Positions 1 to 8,652 are shown, counted from the first letter of the stretch. The stretch is 64,000 nucleotides of DNA from Chrysogorgia sp. JL179-B06 (GCA_035772405.1 JAYKKM010000054.1:2637001-2701000), one strand, 5' to 3'. Notes: a model not told the origin generated them from the letters alone. Numbers and translations: made by a program.

Positions 1-907
1 GGATGTATAAATTTTTAAGTTCGTTAATCTTTTCTTCACCTATTTCATCATTTTTCATCATTTTCCTAGCAATGATGTTGATGTCGTTTGACTCTAAGAA
101 TCCACTCACCACTTTCAGACCATACACACTAGCCATCGCAGGCTTCGAACCTCCACTACTAGGTCTACTCCCAAACCGTTCGTTAAAAAGTAATGAGGAG
201 AATGGAGCTCCAATACTCTTAAAGTTTGCTGTGAAACTCGAGTCTGTTGACACGATGTTGTTTATACGTACATGACTTCCAGACATCAACCAGTGACATG
301 AGATCAAGTGTTTGTCAGTTCTCTTAATTCCACTTGGAAAAGTACAGTTGTACTCCTTAGCTGGCCACCCACCTCCATATGACAACTGGTCGTTTGATCC
401 TGTCTTGAAGCCTATGAACTTGTCGTAGGAACCATCGTCGTTTCCAACAATATAACCCCACTTACCCGACGAAGTAGGAAACAACATCTTAACAACTATG
501 AATATAGAGACGTTGACACGAGTGAGTTGAGGACAGCTAAATAACATTCTCGATGGTTTGCTGTTGGTCAACGATGACGACAAGTAGTACTCTCCTTCAT
601 CCTCATTAATTACAGCACATATATTGTAGTCGTCTTGAATAATACGATCGTACTTGTCTTTAATTATTTTGACTCGAGGTTTCCCTCCTCCTAATCCAGT
701 ATGGTACTCCGCATCACCACTCTCGACCGCTCTTGTGACGTTAACATTAAAAACGGTGACGTACGATGAGTTCTTCTTATAGTTTCTCAAATGTCTCATG
801 TTGATTGCGTCTCCGTCGTTGATAGGATCAGCGACATTTCTCAAAGTTTTGTTCTTCATATCACCGTCAAACGGTTCATCATTTGTGTATCCAAAGTGTA
901 AACTCAT
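1..907 (-). CDS. Fibre/spike-like virion protein of the Polinton-like element, 3' end outside window
   Basis: An open reading frame runs from an ATG at 907 down to base 1 with no stop, so at least 302 residues are present and the C-terminus lies outside the window. Near the N-terminus the motif NVADPINDGDAINMRHL resembles the short repeats found in trimeric phage and virus fibres (N-V-A-x-P-x-x-x-x-D-A-x-N). That suggests an attachment fibre or spike, but this is inference from one motif. The rest is rich in Gly, Ser and Asn, with no membrane segment or catalytic motif that I recognise. The start codon directly follows TATAAATAA and lies 9 bases after the stop of the minus-strand gene upstream (917-2278), so the two look co-oriented and probably co-expressed. 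It is intact as far as seen, unlike three plus-strand genes nearby. Confidence 0.5.
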   Translation of the reverse strand, partial: MSLHFGYTNDEPFDGDMKNKTLRNVADPINDGDAINMRHLRNYKKNSSYVTVFNVNVTRAVESGDAEYHTGLGGGKPRVKIIKDKYDRIIQDDYNICAVINEDEGEYYLSSSLTNSKPSRMLFSCPQLTRVNVSIFIVVKMLFPTSSGKWGYIVGNDDGSYDKFIGFKTGSNDQLSYGGGWPAKEYNCTFPSGIKRTDKHLISCHWLMSGSHVRINNIVSTDSSFTANFKSIGAPFSSLLFNERFGSRPSSGGSKPAMASVYGLKVVSGFLESNDINIIARKMMKNDEIGEEKINELKNLYI

Positions 908-916
908 TTATTTATA

Positions 917-2278
917 CTAAAGCACAAACTTACTCACCACTATCCCTACTACCACCGCGATAGGTAACACACTTACGATAGATGTCGTGTTAACAACAGC
1001 TGTAGTTTTTTTCTCAGTAACATCATGATCTAACACCTCTAAGTGTTCTCCAACATCAGAGTGAGTCTTGATAGTCTTGACAGCTCTAAAGTTAAGTCCA
1101 TTGTTATATCCAAATGTCATGTTTGTTCCAGATGACTCTCTAAGTAGATTATTGTAACCTGGGATTGGTGTCTTTAGTAGAACCATACTTCTAGGGATCA
1201 ACCATGTGTTTGGTGTTAATGCCATGTCCAGTTTGACGTTTGTGTATTTTATCGCCTTGTTCATAAGATTAATCCAAACGCTAGGTGAGTACTGAACCAC
1301 AGCGTCCTCGACGATGTTTCTGAAGACTTGTTGAACCTCACGAGCACTAGCTCGGTTTCCCACAATACTTTGTTTACTTTTCGCCTGTGCACCAAGTATA
1401 GCGTATGTGTACACCTCTATCGACTGGTTCAGGAGTTCCTGTCCCAATGGAGTTATTCCGTTAGACGTTCTTGAACAATAGCGTTTGTAATCTCCTTGTA
1501 AATCTTTGATAATATCAACCCAGTTACCACCTAGAGGAAGATGATCTCTCAAAAGCCTCCAGTCTGGTATGTACAACCTGATGATGTCAGCAATATCAGC
1601 ACCACTCTTGCTAAGACGAAACATCACTCTCCTCATAGTGAAGTACACGTGGAATCTCATGAGACTTGTGATCTCTTTTGGGATGTCAGAGTTTGGTGTT
1701 ATGTTTTGCAAGGAAACTCCAGATCTGTACGTGGCTATGTACATAGCAGCGATAGCTTGATAGTAACTCTTTGACAAAGTCCATACTGTGTTTATATTAC
1801 CCCCATCTGGTCCATCCTGATAGAACTTTTTTGTGTCTATGACTATCCTCGGGAGACTAGACTTGAAGGAGTTCTTGTCGTCGACGTAGACAATGAAGTT
1901 GTTGACTTGGTAGTTGAGCACGTATGGAGGAAAGATTGCGTCAGAAGTTCCAGCTCTCTCTGTTAACAAAAGTTTTTGAACTGTACCACCACTGTTCCAT
2001 ATCTTAGGAAAAGGTGTATTGTTATGAAGCCACTTCCACATACTTTGATCATTCTTGAACGTGGTGCTGGTGATGTCAGTCGAGAGTATGTCGCTGTTCC
2101 GGAAGTATACATCCACTCTTGTCACATCACCCTCTTGTGTTTGGACTGGATCAAAACTAAACTTAGACATAGTTGCGTAGGGATACTTTTTTATAAGTTT
2201 TAACTTAGCACTCATAATTGAGTCTTTATAGTTCCTAATTGCTTTGTCATAGTTCTCACCATAGTAAGCTCGTATCAT
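917..2278 (-). CDS. Unrecognised 453-aa virus-like protein with a C-terminal membrane anchor
   Basis: This intact 453-residue frame starts at an ATG preceded by AATAAA on its own strand. I do not recognise the family. Most of the protein looks globular, with many aromatic and Asn residues. The last 20 residues or so (about 434-453) are a hydrophobic stretch ending SKFVL, which fits a tail anchor or a membrane-inserted virion protein. It sits between the fibre-like gene (9 bases downstream on the same strand) and a 21-base divergent spacer shared with the plus-strand gene at 2300. Position and size suggest a structural or minor virion protein of the Polinton-like element. A role cannot be assigned from sequence alone. 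Confidence 0.55.
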   Translation of the reverse strand: MIRAYYGENYDKAIRNYKDSIMSAKLKLIKKYPYATMSKFSFDPVQTQEGDVTRVDVYFRNSDILSTDITSTTFKNDQSMWKWLHNNTPFPKIWNSGGTVQKLLLTERAGTSDAIFPPYVLNYQVNNFIVYVDDKNSFKSSLPRIVIDTKKFYQDGPDGGNINTVWTLSKSYYQAIAAMYIATYRSGVSLQNITPNSDIPKEITSLMRFHVYFTMRRVMFRLSKSGADIADIIRLYIPDWRLLRDHLPLGGNWVDIIKDLQGDYKRYCSRTSNGITPLGQELLNQSIEVYTYAILGAQAKSKQSIVGNRASAREVQQVFRNIVEDAVVQYSPSVWINLMNKAIKYTNVKLDMALTPNTWLIPRSMVLLKTPIPGYNNLLRESSGTNMTFGYNNGLNFRAVKTIKTHSDVGEHLEVLDHDVTEKKTTAVVNTTSIVSVLPIAVVVGIVVSKFVL

Positions 2279-2299
2279 TTTATTGTACGCTATAATAAA
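2279..2299. promoter_or_regulatory. Divergent 21-bp intergenic spacer, probable bidirectional promoter
   Basis: The whole space between the divergent start codons at 2278 (minus) and 2300 (plus) is 21 bases. It begins with TTTATT and ends with AATAAA, so each start codon is preceded by the same AATAAA hexamer on its own strand, with TATAATAAA on the plus side. Any promoter for the two gene sets must lie here or inside coding sequence. Function is inferred from position and symmetry only. Confidence 0.4.
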
Positions 2300-2955
2300 A
2301 TGAAGAAACTAACCATTTTTATTGAAGACAAGAGGAAAACAGTTACGATGAACAAAAGTTTAGTAATTCCAGAGAACTCTACTTTGGTTGTAAAGTCAGC
2401 GAGTGTGTTTTGGGATTATAAGAATGTTATTAAGGGATATAATGATACTATTCAGTATAACTCAAAAATACACAATCCCCGAAGGCTATTGGACCTTTAG
2501 CAGTCTCGCAGAGAGACTCTTGGAAGACAAAACCATTGGAATAACGATAACTATGAACATATACGATTACACGTGCACACTAGAAACTCTTCATCCTATT
2601 AAGTTATACAAGTTTGGAGAGTTACTAGGATTTCCAACAAACACTACAATGGGAAAAGGAGTGGAAACTAGTCCTAACAAGATAAATATCAATAGAGGTA
2701 AGATTCATAGAGATTCATTGTGATACTCTTGTAGACGAAACTATCAACGTGTTAGGTAAACAGTCTAGTGTCGTAGCGGTTCTTCCTATTACAACAGATT
2801 CGTCGTTAAGTGGTAGTGTGTCACATTTCGCAACCGTTGAGTCTAGCGTTCCTATTCGTAGTGGTACGTACAACAACCTGTCTTTTCACACAGACACAAA
2901 TGTGAGTGGTGTAGAACATTTTGGTAGTGTGTTGATTGACATCAACATACAATAA
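2300..2955 (+). pseudogene. Small virus-like protein gene broken by two frameshifts (candidate minor capsid protein)
   Basis: Three overlapping open stretches in different frames (2300-2500, from about 2403 to 2723, and from about 2710 to 2955) read as one protein of about 218 residues if two single-base shifts are allowed. One shift is near 2470 and the other near 2700-2720. The final part is rich in beta-prone Val/Ser/Thr segments and ends FGSVLIDINIQ. That is compatible with a small jelly-roll or penton-type protein, but no specific family is recognised. The start follows TATAATAAA and the stop TAA lies 5 bases before the integrase start. Whether the shifts are decay or sequencing error cannot be told, because this part is not in the second copy at 14921. 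Confidence 0.4.
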
Positions 2956-2960
2956 AAAAG

Positions 2961-4023
2961 ATGAACAGTGATATTGTAACAGAACAGGGTCTTAGAGATT
3001 TGTACTACAATCCTGTGACTGGTTATCAAAGCATGGAGAGGTTATATCAAAAAGCTCTAAAGGAAGGTTTGACCGTAAGTAGGAGATCTGTGAAAGAGTG
3101 GTTGAAAGCTCAAGACACTTACACACGATATAAGTCCATGGTTAAACGTCACAAATTTCGAAAAACATGGGTCTCATACCTTGGAGAACAAATCCAACTT
3201 GACCTCGTTGACATGGGAAAATATAAGAATAAGAACAAGGGTTACTATTGGATACTTACATGTGTTGAGATTCTTAGTCGTTATGCTTTCGCTATCCCCG
3301 TGTATCGTAAAGATACAAAGAACATGACAATTGCTGTGGATGAGTTGCTACGACAGTTTCACGAAAGATTTGAGATGTATCCAAAATTTGCGCAGTTTGA
3401 CGATGGATTAGAATTCTACAACGTAGGTGTTAAAAACTTGTTGGGAAAGCACAACGTAGAGTATTTCTCTACGAACTCTGACAAGAAAGCAGCTGTGGTT
3501 GAGAGATTTAACAGAACTCTAAAAAGTAGTATGTGGAAATATTTCTACAGCAAGGGAACATACAAGTGGGTGGACATTCTGGATGATCTCGTTAAGAATT
3601 ACAACAACACTAAACATAGTAGTATTCTCATGAAACCAGTAGATGTAACATACAACACTTTTTGGTAGTGAGTTTGGTGAGTTCCCACTTCCGAGGTATA
3701 AGGTAGGAGATAAGGTGAGAATAAGCAAATACAAAAGTATATTCACCAAAGGGTACGAAGCAAACTTTACAGAGGAGATCTTCTCTGTGAGTAAAGTGGT
3801 TCGTGGAGATCCAAATGTTTATGTTCTTAGTGATGACAATGGGGAAGATATCATTGGAAAGTTCTACGAGGAAGAGTTGTCTGCTATGGAGAAGACAGAG
3901 GATGCTACGTATCGTGTGGAGAAGATATTGAAGAGAAAGAAAAAGATGGTTTTGGTAAAATGGGTTGGTTACGACAATAAACATAATTCTTGGATTCCAG
4001 AGAGTAGTATAAAAAGTCTATAA
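2961..4023 (+). pseudogene. Polinton-type DDE integrase with C-terminal chromodomain, one frameshift
   Basis: The first frame (2961-3668, 235 residues) is a retroviral-type integrase core. The N-terminus is typical of Polinton integrases (YYNPVTGYQS, later KEWLKAQDTYTRYK). The catalytic triad is visible as D81 in QLDLVDM, D147 in FDDGLEF and E181 in VVERFNR. At a run of five T near 3657-3661 the frame shifts by one. The second frame (open from about 3652 to 4023) then gives a basic linker and a chromodomain at its end (YRVEKILKRKKKMVLVKWVGY, with a Trp and aromatics in the expected places). Integrase would insert the element DNA, and the chromodomain would steer it to modified histones. As written the chromodomain is cut off from the core. 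The shift sits in a homopolymer, so a read error is possible. Confidence 0.8.
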
Positions 4024-4027
4024 ATAA

Positions 4028-5184
4028 ATGGCAGAAGGTGGTGAAGATATCTTTGAGATGGAAGAAAGATTTCCTGAATACGAGAATCTAAATATAGAGG
4101 ATCTTGATGCAACCCTCAATGATCTTAACCGAAGGTTGCTAACTGATAATGATCCATTGGTTACCGAAAAGATTACATACATCAATAGTCTTCTGACTCA
4201 GACAGATTTTGGTGTGAGAGCTGACGTGTTTGCACAGATAGATATAAGTACGCACAAGACTCCCGTGGAGGTAGTAAACTAAGTCCTTATGCGGAGAGTG
4301 TAATAGAGCTCAGGAGAAGAACCACCATTAAAGATGGTAAGGTTACGTTCAAAGTTAAACTTAAGAGTGGAGAACTCTCTTCGGTTGATAGTATAGTTCT
4401 CAATAGAGACGGCGACTCACTTACAAAGAACATAGCGAAAAGAAATGTGATTGCTGTAACACAGTTTGAGGAACTTATTGTCTCTGCGGTAGATGAGACG
4501 AGAGAGAGAAATACTACTATTGGTGAACTTCCAATGGTAAACACAAAAGGACCTGTATTACAACCCGGTGTATTCGATAGACTTAGTGTAGAAGATCAAC
4601 GTGTAGTTAATGGAGTTCTAAATCCGTCTGACACAGTCCTCCCAGAGAGCAGAATTGGAGACCGAGGAGCTATCCAACTCATGATCAACGAGTTCAGAGA
4701 AAGAAGTGACAATAATCTAGACCGAGCGTCGAAAAGTGATATAGCCACTGCTAGAAAACTTTTCCAAGAATCTCTTGATCAAGATATAATAGCAGACGCA
4801 TTCGAACAACAGAGAGTTATAGAGGAAACCCGCGCTGTACAGGAGGAAGATATAACTAGACTACAAAAAGTTAAGAAGTGGCTCAAGGAGAACTGGTTGG
4901 GTGCTTCTGCGTTAGGTATTACTATTGCTGCGAGTCTAGTTACAACTGTCATAGTTGGAGCTAGAGCTGTGGTAACGAAAGGAGTAAACGCAACGTTGGC
5001 GTTCGCGAAAGCAGTGAAAAACGCGATCTCAAAGATAGGTCCATGGGCAGCAGGTCTAGCGAATCTTGCGTACACTATTATCAAAGCAGGTGCTCAGGGG
5101 TTGTCTTTTTTAGCGAAAAATCTTTGGATTGTTGTTGTGACACTGATGTACTTCTTGTGGGAAAAGAAAAAAAGAAGTATATAA
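4028..5184 (+). pseudogene. Virus-like membrane protein upstream of the capsid gene, one frameshift
   Basis: A first frame begins at the ATG at 4028 (just after TATAAATAA) and stops at 4282. A second frame, open from at least 4261, runs to 5184. Together they would be about 385 residues, broken once near 4255-4280. The N-terminal half is acidic and charged. The C-terminal part has a clear membrane segment from about 4894 to 4971 (ALGITIAASLVTTVIVGARA) and a second hydrophobic segment near the end (NLWIVVVTLMYFLW) before a basic tail. Proteins of this layout sit next to the capsid gene in Polinton/adintovirus-like elements, where their role is unknown; a virion membrane or assembly protein is plausible. 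The 10-kb tandem duplication begins inside this gene at 4871. Confidence 0.5.
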
Positions 5185-5187
5185 TAA

Positions 5188-6417
5188 ATGAGTAGTAACA
5201 AAGATTTATCACCACATGCTAAGAAGTCAAGCATGTCTACAATCATAGGACATCGTACACGACACGTCGTGACTCTTAATCCTAACAAAGCTAATCCTAA
5301 CGAGACTCTATACATTAACATCCCAAAACTTAAGCCAGACTCATGTTTAGTTCCAGGGAGTCTACATCTCTTGTATGACTTTAAAAATGCAAACGCTAAG
5401 AGCTGGTTTTTGAACAACTTGTCTAAACTTTTACAGAGCCAACTAACTATTAAGATGGCTGGAGAAGTTGTGTATGACAACGGTGGAGAATCCACCATTG
5501 GTGTGTACAAAGACCTCTGGAAAGCTGGGAGTGATAGAGAAGAGATGATGGAGTATGGAGTTGCTGGAGAGAATCTTCGAAAGCTAGTGTCTAAAGACGA
5601 CAGTGGAGCTAGCAGTGGAAATGCCTCGAAGGTCTCCGACGCGTTGGTGTATAGTATTATTGGTACAAAACAAAAAATTCGTCTCGACAAGATCCTAGGA
5701 GACTCTGGGTTGTATGCCCCGTACTCCATGAGTAACAACCTACAATATGCTATTAAGTTACCAAGTGCTAGTGACATCATGGTAGCACAATCTGGAAGTG
5801 CTGTTGGTGGGTACTCTCTAGAGAACCTAGAGCTTGAGTATGAGACGATAGACAGCATAGATTTGGCAAGTGAGATCACGAGTCTCTACATGATTGGAAA
5901 GACATTACCGTACGAACATGTCACACTGATGCAAAAAAAGTCGTGGGCAAAAGGTGAAACCTTAATTAACGAAAACATTAACTTACCACGGAAAAGTATG
6001 AAGGGTGTAGTGTTATTGTTTACCAAAGCCGCGGTCACTGACTCTGAAGAGTTTGTATACCCAAACATTGACAGTGTGAAAGTTACCATAGGAGTTCCTA
6101 ACGAAGTGTACAGCCAAGGTATTCCAAAGTCACGGTTTTACTCTGAAGCCGAGCGGTTGTTTGGCGTTGTTGGAGATGACCAGGAAATAACATTTAGAGA
6201 GTTTTACAAAGGAAGTTTCGCGTTGGTGGTGGATTTGAGAAGCACGCAGGACAACAAGGTGCATGGAACAGGTAAAAGGATTATGAACACACAGAGTGGT
6301 ATCTTGTTAGAGATCACTAAAAGAGTTACTACTACTGACTTGATATGTCACATATTCGTGTTGTCAGACGCGTTCTTGACCATAGCGTCAGGTAATTTAC
6401 AAAGTATCCAATACTGA
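5188..6417 (+). CDS. Probable double-jelly-roll major capsid protein (copy A)
   Basis: This intact 409-residue frame starts at an ATG right after TATATAATAA. The N-terminal third has the pattern I associate with hexon-like capsid proteins of Polintons and adintoviruses: IPKLKPDSCLVPGSLHL, then a Trp/Asn-rich strand (SWFLNNLSKLL), a TIKMAGEVVYD strand and a YKDLW turn. Later beta-strand-rich segments fit a second jelly roll. It would be the main shell protein of a virus particle. The next gene on the same strand is the packaging ATPase, the usual morphogenesis pairing. At 409 residues it is shorter than many Polinton capsid proteins. The call rests on motif resemblance and context, with no structural comparison run. 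Confidence 0.65.
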   Translation: MSSNKDLSPHAKKSSMSTIIGHRTRHVVTLNPNKANPNETLYINIPKLKPDSCLVPGSLHLLYDFKNANAKSWFLNNLSKLLQSQLTIKMAGEVVYDNGGESTIGVYKDLWKAGSDREEMMEYGVAGENLRKLVSKDDSGASSGNASKVSDALVYSIIGTKQKIRLDKILGDSGLYAPYSMSNNLQYAIKLPSASDIMVAQSGSAVGGYSLENLELEYETIDSIDLASEITSLYMIGKTLPYEHVTLMQKKSWAKGETLINENINLPRKSMKGVVLLFTKAAVTDSEEFVYPNIDSVKVTIGVPNEVYSQGIPKSRFYSEAERLFGVVGDDQEITFREFYKGSFALVVDLRSTQDNKVHGTGKRIMNTQSGILLEITKRVTTTDLICHIFVLSDAFLTIASGNLQSIQY

Positions 6418-6457
6418 ATAGTTATTTTCTTACACATTTTGCGTAATAAAATAAAAT

Positions 6458-7051
6458 ATGAGCACTCCGTTTAACATGATGATAGTAGGTCCAACGTATT
6501 GTGGGAAAACTTTTTATCTCCTAGAAATGTTAGAGAAACATTACAAAGGAGTGTTTGACCACATTGTTCTTCTTTGTCCAACTATACTTTGGAATACAAC
6601 TTACCACGAGTGGAAGTACTACCACGATCCAAATTTCATTGTTCTACCTGTTGAACAGGACGATGTGAATACAATGTTGAAACATGTTGTTGACGTGTAC
6701 ACTGACACGAACACACTTATTATTTTAGATGACTGTGCGAGTGGGCAAGACGTAAAAAACAGAACTAGCGAACTTGTAAAGTTAGGTTACTCTGGTAGAC
6801 ATTATGGATTGTCTACTATTGTCTTGACACAACAGATGACTAGTATTGCAAAACCTTATAGAGAGAATATCTCGAGGATAACAAGTTTTCATAATACAAA
6901 CAAAAAAGACATGTTGGAACTTATCAACGACTATTTGAATGGTGTTTCTAAAGAAGACATTGTGTGTATAACGAAAGAATTACGAGAAAGGAAACATTCG
7001 TGTTTAGAAATAAATCTTAGACACCCTTATGGGTATAATGTGACTCATTAA
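6458..7051 (+). CDS. A32-like (FtsK/HerA-type) genome-packaging ATPase (copy A)
   Basis: This intact 197-residue P-loop ATPase carries Walker A GPTYCGKT (residues 11-18) and Walker B LIILDDC (around residues 87-93), followed by a QQM segment typical of A32-like packaging enzymes. It would drive DNA into preformed capsids using ATP. The short length matches Polinton and virophage packaging ATPases. A 40-base AT-rich spacer containing AATAAAATAAAAT precedes the start, and 8 bases separate its stop from the next gene, suggesting a packaging/morphogenesis gene block. All key residues are present, so this gene looks functional. The second copy at 16508-17101 gives an identical protein. Confidence 0.85.
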   Translation: MSTPFNMMIVGPTYCGKTFYLLEMLEKHYKGVFDHIVLLCPTILWNTTYHEWKYYHDPNFIVLPVEQDDVNTMLKHVVDVYTDTNTLIILDDCASGQDVKNRTSELVKLGYSGRHYGLSTIVLTQQMTSIAKPYRENISRITSFHNTNKKDMLELINDYLNGVSKEDIVCITKELRERKHSCLEINLRHPYGYNVTH

Positions 7052-7059
7052 ATAAAGAG

Positions 7060-7470
7060 ATGACAATAGATCCTAACGAACTTATTAATTCTGCGAAAGA
7101 AGAGATATTAAAAGAAGAGGATCTCGAAGATGTAGATAAAAAAAGAAAGGAACTTCTTCTTTTGGCATGTGATGGCGAAATAAAAAAAAGTGAAGCGTAC
7201 ATCACCAAAGCAAATGCGAAAACTATATTAAAAATATACGCAGAGTACGAAGCTGCGGTTCAAGAAAAAAATACTGTGTTTTTGTGCGATCTGTTTTTAT
7301 CTAAATTTTCGATGGTGTTAGGTGGTCTTGATGCTATAGAAAAACCTGATGAAATGGAGCAGGAACTAAAAAGAGATCCACTGCTAAAAAAAGATTTGAA
7401 GGCTGTAATGGGGTGGTTGACAGCATTTATCCCATTATTAGGTTTACTATATCTGGTGGTCTCACTGTAG
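7060..7470 (+). CDS. Small acidic protein with a C-terminal membrane segment (copy A)
   Basis: This intact 136-residue frame follows ATTAAATAAAGAG and begins 8 bases after the ATPase stop. Residues 1-110 are highly charged and probably helical. Residues 117-136 (GWLTAFIPLLGLLYLVVSL) form a hydrophobic tail, so the product is likely tail-anchored. I do not recognise a family. Position between the packaging ATPase and the Cys4 protein suggests a virion or assembly factor of the Polinton-like element, by context only. Confidence 0.55.
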   Translation: MTIDPNELINSAKEEILKEEDLEDVDKKRKELLLLACDGEIKKSEAYITKANAKTILKIYAEYEAAVQEKNTVFLCDLFLSKFSMVLGGLDAIEKPDEMEQELKRDPLLKKDLKAVMGWLTAFIPLLGLLYLVVSL

Positions 7471-7539
7471 GTAAACATGTAATGAGTCACAAACAAGAAA
7501 CAAAAGATACTTAGATACATATATAAATAAGAAGATATT

Positions 7540-8439
7540 ATGGAAATGTTTCGTCAGTTGTTAAAGAAAATGGAGTTATCACAAAAAGAAAAAACAAAAG
7601 CCGAACAAAATGAAGAAGATTGTAAACACGTTGAGATTGAAGAGGACAAAGAAACACTTTTTTACATAGAGTGTGGTGAGATTTTACAGGAAGGACTACT
7701 ACACACTCAAAATACGTTCTCGTCAACGTATAGTTTTATTAGATCTAAACCTGAGTATAATCACCTAGAAACTTTTAGGAAAGTTATTAGAAAGTTTTGG
7801 ATCGCTCAACAAGAGGAAGTACTAGAGAACATATGGGACAACACATCGGGAGTAAAGGAGGTGAACGAGACGCTGAGAAAACTTTTACCAAAAAAAGTAA
7901 ACATATACGACTATAGTTTAGTAGAAGATTTTGAAATTTTACATAAAAATTTTAATAGCGAGGTTTTTTTCAACTACCAGTTTGTGTTCTTAAAACTGCT
8001 AGAACGTTACGGTGAGAGTGACAAAATACACTGTCTCAAGATTCCAAGGAAGAATAACGAAATGGAGTTTTACGAGTTGTGTAAAAATCACTTGAGATGC
8101 GTTGGATGTACAATATCAAGGTTTGGTGTGTGTGAGGAATGTGAGAATTATGAGCAGTGGGAGTGGAGAAGACTAATAGACAACGATGACACCCTAAGAG
8201 TGGAGGTTGAAAGACACATTAAGAAATGGAGGGAGTATCACTACAAACAAGGTGAGGGTGAAATATACGAACGTGAACAAAAAATTATTAAGGAGCGACT
8301 GGATAGAGAAGCATACATAGAACACCAACGTGATAGGAGGACTAGGTTACAGAAGAAGTATGAGGAGAGAGAGAAGGACGAGGTGTTGAGAGAGAGGTAT
8401 GTTAAATATTTGGATTACTCATTCGCTGGAGTTCTATAA
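7540..8439 (+). CDS. Unrecognised 299-aa protein with a Cys4 cluster and coiled-coil C-terminus (copy A)
   Basis: This intact 299-residue frame is preceded by TATATAAATAAG. Four cysteines at about residues 187, 190, 198 and 201 (CVGCTISRFGVCEEC) have the spacing of a small zinc-binding knuckle. Residues from about 215 to 290 are almost entirely Glu, Arg, Lys and Gln in a heptad-like pattern, predicting a long coiled coil. No enzyme motif is seen. It could be a nucleic-acid-binding or scaffold protein of the virus-like element, but that is only inferred. The stop codon overlaps the TATAAATG before the next gene. In copy B an extra T breaks this gene. Confidence 0.55.
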   Translation: MEMFRQLLKKMELSQKEKTKAEQNEEDCKHVEIEEDKETLFYIECGEILQEGLLHTQNTFSSTYSFIRSKPEYNHLETFRKVIRKFWIAQQEEVLENIWDNTSGVKEVNETLRKLLPKKVNIYDYSLVEDFEILHKNFNSEVFFNYQFVFLKLLERYGESDKIHCLKIPRKNNEMEFYELCKNHLRCVGCTISRFGVCEECENYEQWEWRRLIDNDDTLRVEVERHIKKWREYHYKQGEGEIYEREQKIIKERLDREAYIEHQRDRRTRLQKKYEEREKDEVLRERYVKYLDYSFAGVL

Positions 8440-8652
8440 ATGGGATGTAAACCTAGTACACATGTGGAACACAATGGTGGATTGTATAATGAAGACTTTG
8501 TCGTATCCAGAAAACTATTGGCAGGTTTACATTTTAGTAAGGGTGAAGAAGGACTAGAATGTAATGCTCAGATTGCGGTTTCCTCTACGAGAAAGAGAAA
8601 GTACACTCTCGTTGGTAAACAGGTTAGCGAACAGACTGAGGTTTTACCATAG
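8440..8652 (+). CDS. Small protein with N-myristoylation-type start (copy A)
   Basis: This 70-residue frame begins directly after the stop of the previous gene (TATAA-ATG). The N-terminus MGCKPS matches the myristoylation pattern (Gly at 2, Ser at 6), with Cys at 3 available for palmitoylation, so the product may attach to membranes. The rest is hydrophilic with no recognised family. It is the last gene of the virus-like block. Small myristoylated proteins are common in large DNA viruses, but function here is unknown. Confidence 0.45.
   Translation: MGCKPSTHVEHNGGLYNEDFVVSRKLLAGLHFSKGEEGLECNAQIAVSSTRKRKYTLVGKQVSEQTEVLP

Noticed and set aside
1541..2203. Plus-strand frames at 1541-1774, 1569-1760 and 1976-2203
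   Set aside because: Antisense shadows of the 453-aa minus-strand gene.
3652..3668. Programmed frameshift in the integrase
   Set aside because: Only a T5 run is present, with no recognised stimulatory structure, and other nearby genes carry simple frameshifts; error or decay is simpler. Kept only as a possibility.
5094..5879. Long minus-strand frame of 261 codons (repeated at 15144-15929)
   Set aside because: It is the antisense shadow of the capsid gene, with Ser/Leu-rich composition and no motif.
1..8652. Search for a DNA polymerase B or adenovirus-type protease
   Set aside because: No frame shows polymerase motifs (such as YGDTDS-like) or a Cys protease triad; they may lie left of the window.
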